Positions 34,569 to 44,400 of a stretch of DNA of 64,000 nt are shown here, piece by piece. The notes below the pieces were generated by a model. That model searched no databases and was not told the DNA's origin. It saw nothing but the letters and a program-made list of their open reading frames with translations. Position numbers and translations under genes: made by a program. The stretch comes from Clostridia bacterium (lineage in GTDB: Bacteria; Bacillota; Clostridia; TANB77; CAG-508). The stretch lies in assembly GCA_900770415.1 (NCBI GenBank), contig CAAGKN010000003.1:1-64000 (forward strand). The letters run 5' to 3'. The stretch's first letter is position 1. Each line of letters starts with the position of its first letter.

Positions 34569-35381
34569 TTTTTTGCTACCTCTATTATTTTGTTAGTTAA
34601 TTCTTCTTTTGTCCATTCTTCTAATTTTATTTCTATTCCATTTTTTTTAAACTCGTATAACATTTTAGCAAGACTTGGTATTTTTATTTCATGTTCTTCC
34701 AAGAATTCTATATTTTCTAATATTTCCTCTTTATTAAATTCTTTTATAATTTCTCCTTTTTCTAAAACTACTACTCTATCTGCAATTAGAATTTCATCCA
34801 TTACATTTGTTACATAAATTATTGTATATCCCTGTTTTTTTAATGTTTTTACTATTTCGTAAACATCTTCTTTTCCTTCTGAATCTAGCATTGTAGTAGG
34901 CTCATCAAAAATTATATATTTGGGATTTACTGCTAAAACTCCTGCAATAGTAACTCTTTGCTTTTGTCCCAAAGATAGTTCATAAGTAGGGCTTTTTAAG
35001 TATTTGTCCATTCTTAATTTTTCTAATGATGTTTTTATTCTAATTTCTTCATTATCCAATTCTAGATTTTTTAAAGCAAATGCAATATCATCATATACGT
35101 TGTTAAATATTATTTGATTTTCTGGATTTTGAAATACCATTCCTATTTTTTTTCTTAAATTATAGAATTCTTTTTTGTTTGCTGTATTTATATTATCAAC
35201 AGTTATTCTGCCAGACTTTGGCTTTAACAAACCTGCTATTAATTTAGACAATGTTGATTTTCCGTGAGCCATTTTTGCCGATTACTGCCACGAACTCGCC
35301 TTCTTGTATTTCTAAATTGATATTTTTTAATACTTCTTTACCATTTTTATATTTAAAATTAACCTCTTCTAGTTTAATCAT
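34565..35381 (-). CDS. ecfA: ECF transporter ATPase, interrupted by a +1 frameshift at CGG in Walker A
   Basis: ATP-binding subunit for folate uptake. It begins at ATG 35381, eight bases inside the folT-folC end, with LEEVNFKYKNGKEVLKNINLEI. The Walker A loop is cut: GGC TCA CGG AAA ATC AAC leads to a stop six codons on, while skipping the C gives G-S-G-K-S-T-L in the right frame. Q-loop (VFQNPENQ), signature (LSLGQKQRVTIAG), Walker B (YIIFDEPTTMLD) follow; the switch His is replaced by Asn in YVTNVMDE. After removal of one base the protein is 271 residues, normal for EcfA. Only one ATPase gene is present, whereas many ECF systems have two. Confidence 0.88.
35262..35264 (-). other. putative +1 recoding site (CGGA read as Gly) in ecfA Walker A
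   Basis: CGG is codon 40 of the upstream frame. TCA CGG AAA versus TCA (C) GGA AAA TCA ACA: the shift recreates the Gly of the P-loop G-x-x-x-x-G-K-S-T. Preceding codon TCA. Confidence 0.72.
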
Positions 35382-37197
35382 TTTTTAATACCTCACATAC
35401 TGTTTTATACACATAAAAGCTTCCAACTATTAAAATTACTCTATCACTATATGCCTTTTTACAAATATTAATTGCATCTTTCAATTCATATTTATACATA
35501 TTTATATCATTTAAGTATTTCTTTGCTTCTTTATATAGCTTTTCTTTTGATACATATCTTTTTTCGTCATTTCCACTTGTAAATATAAATATCGAATCTT
35601 TTTCTTTACATATATTTTTAATTATTGTTTTATAATCTTTTGTTTTTAAAAGTGAAATAATATATACTTTTTTACTATGTGAAAAGTATTGTTCAACATT
35701 TTGTCTTAAATTGTTTATAGCATTTTCATTGTGTCCTCCATCAAATATAATTACCGGATTTTGACTTAAATTTTCAAGTCTTGCTTTATGCACAACAGTT
35801 TTTAGTCCATTGTAAATAGCCTCTTTAGAGATTTTATATCCTTTGTTTTTCAAAATATCAATACATTCTAATACTTCTGCTGCATTGTTTATTTGAGCTT
35901 TTCCTTTTAAATTAATTTCAACATTTTTATATTCTCTATAATCAAATTTTTGTAAATCTAAAGTATATGAGTAGTTTTGTATTTCATCTGAATTTACCAA
36001 ATGCAATGTTGTATTCTTTTCCTTGCAAGTATTTTCTATAATACTGTTTACGCATTCTTCTTGCTTAACAAATACTGTATCTGAATTTTCTTTTATTATT
36101 CCTGCTTTATGTGTTGCAATTTCTTCTATTGTGCTTCCCAATATATCTACATGGTCATATCCAATGTTTCCTATAATAGAAACCATTGAATCCACAATAT
36201 TTGTACAATCAGTTGTTCCTCCAAGACCTGTTTCTAATATTGCAATATCACAATTGTTTTTTGCAAAATATATTAAACTAAGTGATGTAATCGCTTCAAA
36301 CCATTTTACTGGAACTTTATGTGTTTTATTATAATTAGTTATTTCCTTTGATAGTGGAATTAAAATTTCTTCTACTTCTTCATCTGTAATTTCTTTGTTA
36401 TTTATATATATTCCGTCATTAAATCTTATTAAATGTGGAGATATGAATTTTCCTACTTTATATTCTGTGTTTTCAAGAACACTTGCTAACATTTCGCATA
36501 TACTGCCTTTTCCATTTGTTCCTGCTACATGTACTATTTTTAATTTTTTTTGTGGATTATCAAACTTTTCCATTAGATATTCCATAGCATCTAAATTAGG
36601 ATCTTTTGTAAATTTGCTAAATGTATTTAAATATTCATCTATATTCATTGTTTCTTCTTCATAAATGTATTTTTTTGCAAATGGTCTTAATGCTTTTTCT
36701 AATAAATAAATTGTTATTACTTGTATTGGTAGCATAATTGCTTGTGTTGTTATTCTTGTTAGAATTACTGCTATGTATGCTTTTCCATACATAATGTTTA
36801 AAAATGCAGATTCTATAACAACTTTTACTCCTATTTGCACAATTAAACTACTTAATATTAATTTAAAAATAAATGTTTTGTCTTTTATTTCTTTATTTGG
36901 ATTTTTGTATAAGAATATTCCATATATAAATCCCATTAACCCGGCTGTTATAGTAAAACCTGGGAAATATGCACCAAATGGAAAAATAAGTGCTCCTATT
37001 AAATCTCCTAATGCTGCTACAGCCAAACTATATTTAGGTCCTAAATACACACCACATAGCATCATTGGAATAAAACTAAAACTTATTACTAGAAATGAAG
37101 TTTTAATAGATAAAAATCTTGATAGAACTAGCAGTATACTTAAAAACATTGCTGCTAATATCAGTTTTTTTGTTTTTGTAATTGTAAATTTGCTCAT
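35374..37197 (-). CDS. folT-folC: FolT-FolC fusion: folate ECF S component joined to folylpolyglutamate synthase
   Basis: 607 residues in two parts. Residues 1-180 are a six-helix ECF S component of the FolT type (FIPMMLCGVYLGPKYSLAVA, PFGAYFPGFTITAGLMGFI). Residues about 188-607 are folylpolyglutamate synthase with the P-loop VAGTNGKGSICEML, HLIRFNDGIYIN, ILETGLGGTTDCTN, GYDHVDILG, KAGIIKE and the C-terminal Rossmann-like domain (VIIFDGGHNENAI). Folate would be taken up and immediately trapped by glutamylation. A THF riboswitch lies directly upstream and the ECF ATPase and T genes overlap downstream, confirming the vitamin. Confidence 0.93.
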   Translation of the reverse strand: MSKFTITKTKKLILAAMFLSILLVLSRFLSIKTSFLVISFSFIPMMLCGVYLGPKYSLAVAALGDLIGALIFPFGAYFPGFTITAGLMGFIYGIFLYKNPNKEIKDKTFIFKLILSSLIVQIGVKVVIESAFLNIMYGKAYIAVILTRITTQAIMLPIQVITIYLLEKALRPFAKKYIYEEETMNIDEYLNTFSKFTKDPNLDAMEYLMEKFDNPQKKLKIVHVAGTNGKGSICEMLASVLENTEYKVGKFISPHLIRFNDGIYINNKEITDEEVEEILIPLSKEITNYNKTHKVPVKWFEAITSLSLIYFAKNNCDIAILETGLGGTTDCTNIVDSMVSIIGNIGYDHVDILGSTIEEIATHKAGIIKENSDTVFVKQEECVNSIIENTCKEKNTTLHLVNSDEIQNYSYTLDLQKFDYREYKNVEINLKGKAQINNAAEVLECIDILKNKGYKISKEAIYNGLKTVVHKARLENLSQNPVIIFDGGHNENAINNLRQNVEQYFSHSKKVYIISLLKTKDYKTIIKNICKEKDSIFIFTSGNDEKRYVSKEKLYKEAKKYLNDINMYKYELKDAINICKKAYSDRVILIVGSFYVYKTVCEVLKND

Positions 37198-37232
37198 AAA
37201 AAAAGCCCCCTTTTAATTTTGGAGCTTCCACG
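37196..37232 (-). promoter_or_regulatory. expression platform of the THF riboswitch
   Basis: GAAGCTCC and GGGGGCTT form a stem around AAAATTAAAA, immediately followed by a T-run and the ATG of folT-folC. The 3' arm is also the ribosome binding site (AAAGGGGG), so the hairpin can both stop transcription and hide the start. Confidence 0.75.
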
Positions 37233-37257
37233 TTAAATAAAGACTACTCTTTGTTTA

Positions 37258-37355
37258 ATAGCGGAATGCGAAAATAAATCAGCAAAGCTAAAAGCTTTTT
37301 CGTTTACTAACAACTTCCCGTTTAGTAACACTTAACTATTTATTCTCTACTCTAT
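37258..37355 (-). promoter_or_regulatory. tetrahydrofolate (THF) riboswitch aptamer
   Basis: The minus strand follows the THF-I consensus: AGAGTAGA, a P2 strand, GTTAAGTG, the ACTAAAC-GGGAAGTTG-TTAGTAA arm (P3), ACGAAAAAGC, a hairpin AAGCTTTTAGCTTT and the closing TTCGCATTCCGCT. It is located just before the folate uptake fusion gene, exactly where this riboswitch is known in Clostridia. Confidence 0.88.
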
Positions 37356-37403
37356 TCTTGTCTTATTTTATCAAATTTTGTAGTATATTTCAATATCTTT
37401 TTC

Positions 37404-38051
37404 TCACTTCATTAAATTAACCAATCTGCTTGTTCCCAATCTATCTGCGCCAAATTCTATAAATTTTTCTGCGTCCTCAAAAGACTTTATTCCTCCTGCT
37501 GCTTTTATTTTTACATTTGTTCCTTCTAATTTTCTTTTAAATAATTGTATATCTTCAAATGTTGCACCACCTGTTGAAAATCCAGTTGAAGTTTTTATAT
37601 AGTCTGCTCCAGCATTTTTTACAATTTCGCACATTATTGTTTTCTCTTCATCAGTTAATAAACAAGTTTCTATTATTACTTTTAAAATTTTTTCACCACA
37701 TACATTTTTTATAGCTTTTATTTCTTTTTCTATATCTACATATTTTTTATCTTTTAGCCATCCTAGGTTTATAACCATATCAATTTCGTCTGCGCCTTCT
37801 TCTATTGCATTCAATGTTTCATAAACCTTTACATTTGTTGTGTTGTACCCATTAGGAAATCCTATAACTGTACATACTTTTAATTTATCACCAACATATT
37901 TTTTTGCATCTTTTACATAGCTTGGTGGAATACAAACTGATGCAACATTATATTTTATTCCATCATCACATATATTTTTTATTTGCTCCCATGTTGCAGT
38001 TTGAGCAAGTACTGTATGATCTACTTTTTTTAATATTTCATTCTTATTCAT
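37404..38051 (-). CDS. deoC: deoxyribose-phosphate aldolase
   Basis: 215 residues from the ATG at 38051, which follows AAGGAGGAAAG; the longer open frame to 38144 adds a hydrophobic tail not found in DeoC. Class I aldolase with the Schiff-base Lys in LKVIIETCLL, the second Lys in DYIKTSTGFSTGGAT and the phosphate loop in IKAAGGIKS. Splits deoxyribose 5-phosphate to glyceraldehyde 3-phosphate and acetaldehyde in nucleoside breakdown. No deoxynucleoside genes adjoin. Confidence 0.94.
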   Translation of the reverse strand: MNKNEILKKVDHTVLAQTATWEQIKNICDDGIKYNVASVCIPPSYVKDAKKYVGDKLKVCTVIGFPNGYNTTNVKVYETLNAIEEGADEIDMVINLGWLKDKKYVDIEKEIKAIKNVCGEKILKVIIETCLLTDEEKTIMCEIVKNAGADYIKTSTGFSTGGATFEDIQLFKRKLEGTNVKIKAAGGIKSFEDAEKFIEFGADRLGTSRLVNLMK

Positions 38052-38147
38052 AACTTTCCTCCTTATCACTGCTTTTATTGTAGCATAAAATAAAAAGAAA
38101 ACAAAACTTATTATAAATTTTGTTTTCTTTAAATAAATTGTCATGTT

Positions 38148-38582
38148 TTAGAATTCAAAATAGGCAACATTTGCTTTGTGTTTTTTTGCAAGATTTTTCA
38201 AAAAATCCGGTGCATTATTGTCCATTCCTTCTTTGCCTCTACACTTTCCAGAGTAGTAAAATATACCCGAAAAATCAACTTTTTCTTTTTTGGTTTCAGG
38301 GCAATTTTGTAATATTCCTGCAAAATATAGTTCGTCTTCTTCTACAAAATATACTCTTGGATTTTCAAGAAAATCTTTTCTAAGTAAAACTATACCTTTA
38401 GTATTTTTTGGAACGTATGACACCCCACATTTACATATAAAGTCATCATATCTTTGGAGTTGTGCAACATATTGGAATGTCAAGACCTTATTTCCATCTT
38501 TAGTCTCTTTGATTTCAATACATTTCATATAATATCTATTAGGTATATCTTTCCACAAAATGCTATTTTCAATTTTATTCAT
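38148..38582 (-). CDS. hypothetical protein
   Basis: 144 residues, soluble. Two Cys near residues 50-52 (FICKCG) and another at 93, plus CRGKEG near 113, could bind metal, but no known pattern fits. Weak ribosome binding site AAAAGAGG. Upstream of deoC on the same strand, about 95 bases away. Confidence 0.55.
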   Translation of the reverse strand: MNKIENSILWKDIPNRYYMKCIEIKETKDGNKVLTFQYVAQLQRYDDFICKCGVSYVPKNTKGIVLLRKDFLENPRVYFVEEDELYFAGILQNCPETKKEKVDFSGIFYYSGKCRGKEGMDNNAPDFLKNLAKKHKANVAYFEF

Positions 38583-38784
38583 TGCTATTCCTCTTTTCTA
38601 AATTAAGATTGTTGATAGTTCATTGTTGCTTTGTATTTGACATGACAAACAAATACACCAAAAGAGTTTTATAAATGAACATATTTTTATTTTATCATAA
38701 TTTTACATAATGTTCAACTTGTCTGTTTATTAAAATCCTATCATAATTTTTATTAATTAATAATATTATATTTTAGGTGATTAT

Positions 38785-40059
38785 ATGGAAACATTAAGTT
38801 TAGGTTCAACTGGTCCTATGGTGGAATTACTTCAAAGTACTTTGATGAAATTAGGATTTTATTCTGGAAATATAGATGGTAATTTTGGCCTTTTAACACA
38901 AGTTGCTGTTAAAAGATTTCAAAGAAATTTTGGATTAACTCCAGATGGAGTTGTTGGCTCTTCTACTTGGGATGCCTTATTTCCATATATAAATGGCAGA
39001 ACTTCATATATAATAAAACAAGGTGATACGTTATATAATATTGCAAATAGTTTTTCTACAACAGTAAATAGAATTGTTGTTGCAAATCCTGGGATTTCGC
39101 CAACCAATCTGCGAATAGGTCAACAAATTACAGTTCCTTTTGGAAATATTGTTCCTACAAATATCAGTTATAGTGCAAATATATTGCAACTTAATATTAA
39201 TGCGCTTTCTAGCATATACCCATTTTTAGAGATAGGCTCAATTGGTTCTAGTGTTCTTAATAATTCTATTCCATACATAAGGCTTGGAACCGGTGATACA
39301 GAGGTTTTTTATAGTGCTTCTATACATGCAAACGAGTGGATTACTTCTCCTTTGCTTATGAAATTTGTAGAAAATTTTTGTTTAGCTTTAGTTAATAATT
39401 CAACTTTGTTTGGTTATAACATTAGAAATATTTTTAACAATACTTCTATATATGTTGTTCCTATGTGTAATCCAGATGGTGTAAACCTAGTTACTAGCCA
39501 AACAAAACCTAATTCAAGTATATATAATAGTGCTAAAGCTATTGCAAATAAATATCCTTCTATTCCATTCCCTAGTGGCTGGAAAGCTAACATTCGTGGA
39601 ATTGACTTAAATTTACAATTTCCTGCTGGTTGGGAAGAAGCCAGAAGAATTAAATTTGCACAAGGTTTTACTTCTCCTGCCCCACGAGATTATGTAGGTT
39701 CTGAACCATTAGTAGCACCAGAAGCTATTGCTATATATAATTTTACTAGACTTCATAACTTTAGATTAATACTTGCTTATCATACTCAAGGCAAAGAAAT
39801 TTATTGGCAATTCCAAAATTATGCTACTCAAGAGGCTATGCAAATTGGTGAAATTTTTGCCCAAGTTAGTGGTTATGCTCTAAGTGAAGTTCCTTACAAC
39901 TCTAGCTTTGCCGGATACAAAGACTGGTTCTTACAAGAGTATAGAAGACCCGGATATACAATAGAAGCAGGTCTTGGTGAAAACCCGCTTCCTATTAGTC
40001 AATTTAATGAAATTTATAATGATAATATTGGAATATTAGTTTTAGGAGCAGTTTTATAA
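38785..40059 (+). CDS. M14 cell-wall carboxypeptidase/endopeptidase with PG-binding and LysM domains
   Basis: 424 residues. N-terminal peptidoglycan-binding domain (1-70, [20 protein letters not shown]), LysM (about 73-117, [17 protein letters not shown]), then an M14 zinc peptidase (about 130-424) with zinc ligands in SIHANEW, the third His in LAYHTQG and the catalytic Glu in GYTIEAGLG. Resembles gamma-D-glutamyl-L-diaminoacid endopeptidase I of spore formers. There is no signal peptide, as in enzymes that act from the mother cell or forespore side. Ribosome binding site TTAGGTGAT. Confidence 0.92.
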   Translation: METLSLGSTGPMVELLQSTLMKLGFYSGNIDGNFGLLTQVAVKRFQRNFGLTPDGVVGSSTWDALFPYINGRTSYIIKQGDTLYNIANSFSTTVNRIVVANPGISPTNLRIGQQITVPFGNIVPTNISYSANILQLNINALSSIYPFLEIGSIGSSVLNNSIPYIRLGTGDTEVFYSASIHANEWITSPLLMKFVENFCLALVNNSTLFGYNIRNIFNNTSIYVVPMCNPDGVNLVTSQTKPNSSIYNSAKAIANKYPSIPFPSGWKANIRGIDLNLQFPAGWEEARRIKFAQGFTSPAPRDYVGSEPLVAPEAIAIYNFTRLHNFRLILAYHTQGKEIYWQFQNYATQEAMQIGEIFAQVSGYALSEVPYNSSFAGYKDWFLQEYRRPGYTIEAGLGENPLPISQFNEIYNDNIGILVLGAVL

Positions 40060-40112
40060 CTGCTCCTGATTATACTTTTCTAAATCCTCGTTGCTTGGTA
40101 CTTCAATTGATT
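40040..40112 (-). pseudogene. possible short gene remnant between htrA and the M14 gene
   Basis: One minus-strand frame reads 21 sense codons, [21 protein letters not shown], between a TAG and a TAA. It is protein-like but has no start or ribosome binding site. Could be the vestige of a lost gene or chance. Confidence 0.3.
40047..40070. terminator. terminator overlapping the end of the M14 gene
   Basis: AGGAGCAG, TTTTATAA, CTGCTCCT stem. The stop codon lies in the loop. The T tail is weak. Confidence 0.55.
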
Positions 40113-40126
40113 CTCCATTCTAAAAT

Positions 40127-41248
40127 TTATTTTTTACCTAATTTTATTTTTATGTTATATGTCTTTTTATTTCTTAAAACGCTTAAGTTTACTTCATCTC
40201 CAGCCTTTTTTGAATAAATATATTTTCTAAGTTCACTCATTTTGTTTATATCTATGTTATCTATTTTTGTTATTATATCTCCCACTTTTAAGCTTGATAT
40301 ATTTGCTGGTCCATCTTTATTTATTTGAGCTACATATATTCCGGAATTAAATTCTATGCCTGTTTCTAGATAAGGTACAACATTTTTGTCATAAGCAAAT
40401 ATACCTAAATATGCTTCTTCAAAATTTCCATTTGTAACAAAACTTTCTATAATAGGTTTTACAATGTTGATTGGAACAGCAAATCCTATTCCTTCTGCTT
40501 CATTTATTTTTACCGTATTTATTCCAATAACCTCTCCATTTGTATTTATTAATGGTCCTCCACTATTTCCTGGGTTAATTGTTGCATCTGTTTGAAGTAA
40601 ATCTTCCATATATGATTCGTTATTTTCTTCCTCTATTTTTATTGTTCTATTTACTCCACTTATAATCCCTGAAGTAACAGTTCTTTGAAACTCTACACCA
40701 ATTGGATTTCCTATTGCGAATGTAGTTTGCCCCAATTTTACATTATCTGAATCTCCTAAATTTAAATACTGCAATCCTGTTGCATTTATTTTTACAATTG
40801 CTAAATCCAGGTCACTATCAGCCCATACCACACTTCCGTTATAACTTTTCCCATTTTCTAATGTTATATAACAATTGCTATATTTATTACCTGCTACATG
40901 CCAATTTGTAAGAACATATCCATTTTCTGAAACTATCATTCCTGTTCCCAGTCCTAAGTCAGAAGCGCTATTATTTAAAAATATTGAATTTCCCTTATTT
41001 TTTATTTTAGAAATTCCAACTACGCTTTTTGTAACACTTTCTAATACTTCTGTTATATCTTGTTCTTCTTTTTTTATTTCATTTTGCGAAAGCCTAACTG
41101 CAACATTATTATTTTCATCAGTTGAATACACATCTATATCTGTATACATGCTGTATATAAATACACTACTTGCCGCAACTACTATTATTAAAAAGATCAA
41201 ACTAATTATCTTCTTAAATTTACTCTCTCTTTTCCTGTATTCATACAT
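40127..41248 (-). CDS. HtrA/DegP-type trypsin-like serine protease with PDZ domain
   Basis: 373 residues: one membrane segment (about 14-32), protease domain with the triad His in LTNWHVAG, Asp in DSDLDLAIVK and Ser in NPGNSGGPL, then a PDZ domain (about 282-370, GPANISSLKVGDIITKI). A membrane-tethered quality-control protease facing the outside. Transcribed away from the NRPS gene; the 225-base gap between them has promoters for both. Confidence 0.94.
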   Translation of the reverse strand: MYEYRKRESKFKKIISLIFLIIVVAASSVFIYSMYTDIDVYSTDENNNVAVRLSQNEIKKEEQDITEVLESVTKSVVGISKIKNKGNSIFLNNSASDLGLGTGMIVSENGYVLTNWHVAGNKYSNCYITLENGKSYNGSVVWADSDLDLAIVKINATGLQYLNLGDSDNVKLGQTTFAIGNPIGVEFQRTVTSGIISGVNRTIKIEEENNESYMEDLLQTDATINPGNSGGPLINTNGEVIGINTVKINEAEGIGFAVPINIVKPIIESFVTNGNFEEAYLGIFAYDKNVVPYLETGIEFNSGIYVAQINKDGPANISSLKVGDIITKIDNIDINKMSELRKYIYSKKAGDEVNLSVLRNKKTYNIKIKLGKK

Positions 41249-41348
41249 CTTTATCCCTCCTTTACAATATTCCTACATTATATTTTTTCCTTTTTTTACT
41301 ATTTTAATCATATATTTAACTGTCTTTTTTTGTCGATTGTTGCTGTAA

Positions 41349-41368
41349 TTTGACAAGTTTGTGTCAAA
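41349..41368. promoter_or_regulatory. operator-like palindrome upstream of the NRPS gene
   Basis: TTTGACA-AGTTTG-TGTCAAA: perfect 7-bp arms. A TTTACA/TACAAT promoter (41372-41401, 18-base spacer) lies directly downstream, so a dimeric regulator bound here would touch the -35 region. No HTH gene adjoins. Confidence 0.55.
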
Positions 41369-41473
41369 TTATTTACATTATTTTGTGTTTTATGTTACAA
41401 TTTAGTGTAGCAGTTGATTTATAACGATTTTAACGATATATATTAGTTATAAAATATAATAAAAGGTGATATT

Positions 41474-44400
41474 ATGGAGAGCAAAGTATACAATTTAACA
41501 AACCCACAAAAATCAATTTGGTTCACAGAACAATTTTACAAAGGAACACCTATTGAGAATATCACAGGATGTGTAATTGTATTAGAAAAATTAAATCTTA
41601 AAGCTTTACAAAAAGCTATTAATTTATTTGTTAAAAGCAATGACAGTTTTAGGTTGAAATTTACAGTAAAGGATGATAAACCTTTACAATATTTATCTTC
41701 TTTTTCTGAATTTGAAATTGAAAATGTTATGGTAAATACAGATGAAGATATAAAAGATATAGAAAATAAAATGTCTAATACTCCTTTCGAAGTTTTAGAT
41801 AATTTACTATTTTCATTTAAAACATTTACATTTCCAGATGGTCATGGTGGTTTTGTTATAACAGCTCACCATTTAATTTCTGATGCATGGACAGCGGGTC
41901 TTGTAGTTAATGAGATTATGGATTATTATGAAAAAATAATAAATTCACAAATTATAGATAATAAAAATCCTTCTTACTTAGATTACATTACTTCTGAGCA
42001 AGAATATTTAAATAGTGAAAAATTCAATAAGGATAAGGAATTTTGGAATGAAATTTTTAAAACAGTTCCAGAAGTTGCAACAATTCCTTCTATTAATGTT
42101 GAAAATTCTAATTCTTCTTTGTCTTGTAAGGCAAAAAGAAAGCAATTTGTTATACCAAAAGAAACAATGAATTTAATTAATGAATTCTGTAAGCAAAACA
42201 AAGCTTCAGCTTTTAATTTCTTTATGGCTGTTCTTGCTATATATTTATCAAGAGTATCATCTTTAGATGATTTTACTATTGGTACACCTATATTAAATAG
42301 GGGAAACTTTAAAGAAAAACAAACAACAGGTATGTATATTAGTACTATTCCTTTTAGAATTTCTATCAATCATAAAATTCCATTTGCTGAATTTTTATCT
42401 AATATATCAGCAGATTTTTCAAAGATTTTTAGACATCAAAAATATCCATATCAATATCTTTTAGAAGATTTAAGGAAAAAGGATAGTAGTATTCCTAATT
42501 TATATAATATATTACTTTCTTATCAAAATGTAAGAAGTAACAAACAAACTTCTGATATAAATTATGAATCTAGCTGGGTTGGAAATAATTTTATTTCTGA
42601 TGATATTGATATCCACCTTTATGATATGAATGATACTGGTGATATAAACATTGCATATGATTATTTAATAAGCAAATATTCTATTGATGATATTTGTTCT
42701 ATTCATGCTAGATTTTTATATATTATAAACCAAGTTTTAGAAAATAATGATATCACATTAAATGAAATTGAAATTGTAACTCCTGATGAAAAGAAAAAAA
42801 TATTATATGATTTTAATAATACTTCTGCAGATTATCCACGTGATAAAACAATTACTCAATTATTTGAAGAACAAGTTGAAAAAACTCCTGATAATATTGC
42901 TGTTGTTTTTGAAGATCAAAAATTAACATATAGAGAACTAAATCAAAGAGCTAATAGTTTAGCTAGTTATTTAAGAAGCCAAAAAATTGGAAGAAATGAT
43001 ATTGTAGGAATTATGGTTAATCGTTCTTTAGAAATGATTATATCTATTCTTGCTGTTTTAAAATCTGGTGCTTGCTATATTCCAATAGATCCAGAATATC
43101 CTCAGGATAGAATAGAGTACATGTTAAACAACAGTAATACAAAATTGCTATTAACCTTTAAAAGATTGGAAAACAAAGTAACTTTTGATAACAAATTATT
43201 TGTTGAGCTTGATAATGAATTATATAATTCTAATAAAGATAATTTAATAAATATAAATGAACCAGATGATTTAGCATATATTATATATACTTCTGGCTCT
43301 ACAGGAAAGCCTAAGGGAGTAATGCTAATTCACAAATCATTGTCTAACCTTACTAATTACTGTAATAATTATGTACAATATTTAAGAAAAAATGTTTATA
43401 GGACAATTGTGTCTGTTACAACAGTAAGTTTTGATATATTTATTTTCGAAACATTAGTATCACTGCAAAAAGGATTAAGATTAGTAATTGCAAATGAACA
43501 AGAACAAACCATTCCTAGATTATTGAATAACTTAATTGAAAAGAACAATATAGAAATAATTCAAACTACACCTTCTAGAATGCAATTGCTAGTTAATAAT
43601 ATTGATGATATTCCATCTCTTTCAAATTTGAAATTTATAACTCTTGCTGGAGAGCAACTGCCTATTTCTTTAGTAAATGAATTAAAAGAATTATGCTCTC
43701 CAGTTATATACAATGGATATGGACCTAGCGAAACTACTGTATTTTCCACTTTAACAGATGTAACAAATCATAGTTATATTACAATAGGCCATCCCCTAGA
43801 TAACACTCAGATTTACATTTTAGGCTCTGAACTAAATATTTGCCCTATAAATGTCCCTGGGGAAATATATATATCAGGTGATGGTGTTGGACATGGTTAT
43901 ATAAATAATGAGAATTTAACAAGAAAAAGTTATTTGCCAAATAAGTTTTCTAGTGAAAACAAAATACTTTACAGGACTGGCGACTTAGGATGTTTTCAAC
44001 CTAACGGTGAAATTGTATGTCTTGGAAGATGCGATAATCAAGTAAAAATAAGAGGTCTTAGAATTGAACTAGGCGAAATAGAAAATGAAATAATTAATTT
44101 TGGAAATATAACTAATTGTATTGTAGTGAAAAAGATTTCTGAAGATGGACATGAATTTTTATGTTCGTATTTTACATCTACTGCTGAAATTGATTTGTCT
44201 AATCTTAGAAATACTTTACAAAAGAAATTACCGAAATATATGGTACCTCAATATTTTATTAAATTGGAAAAATTTCCTTACACCCCTAATGGAAAAATTG
44301 ACAGAAAAAGTTTGCCAGAACCAATTGTAGAAACTAGATGTAAAAATATAATTTCACCTAGAAATAATACTGATAAAATATTAGTGAAAATATTAGAAAG

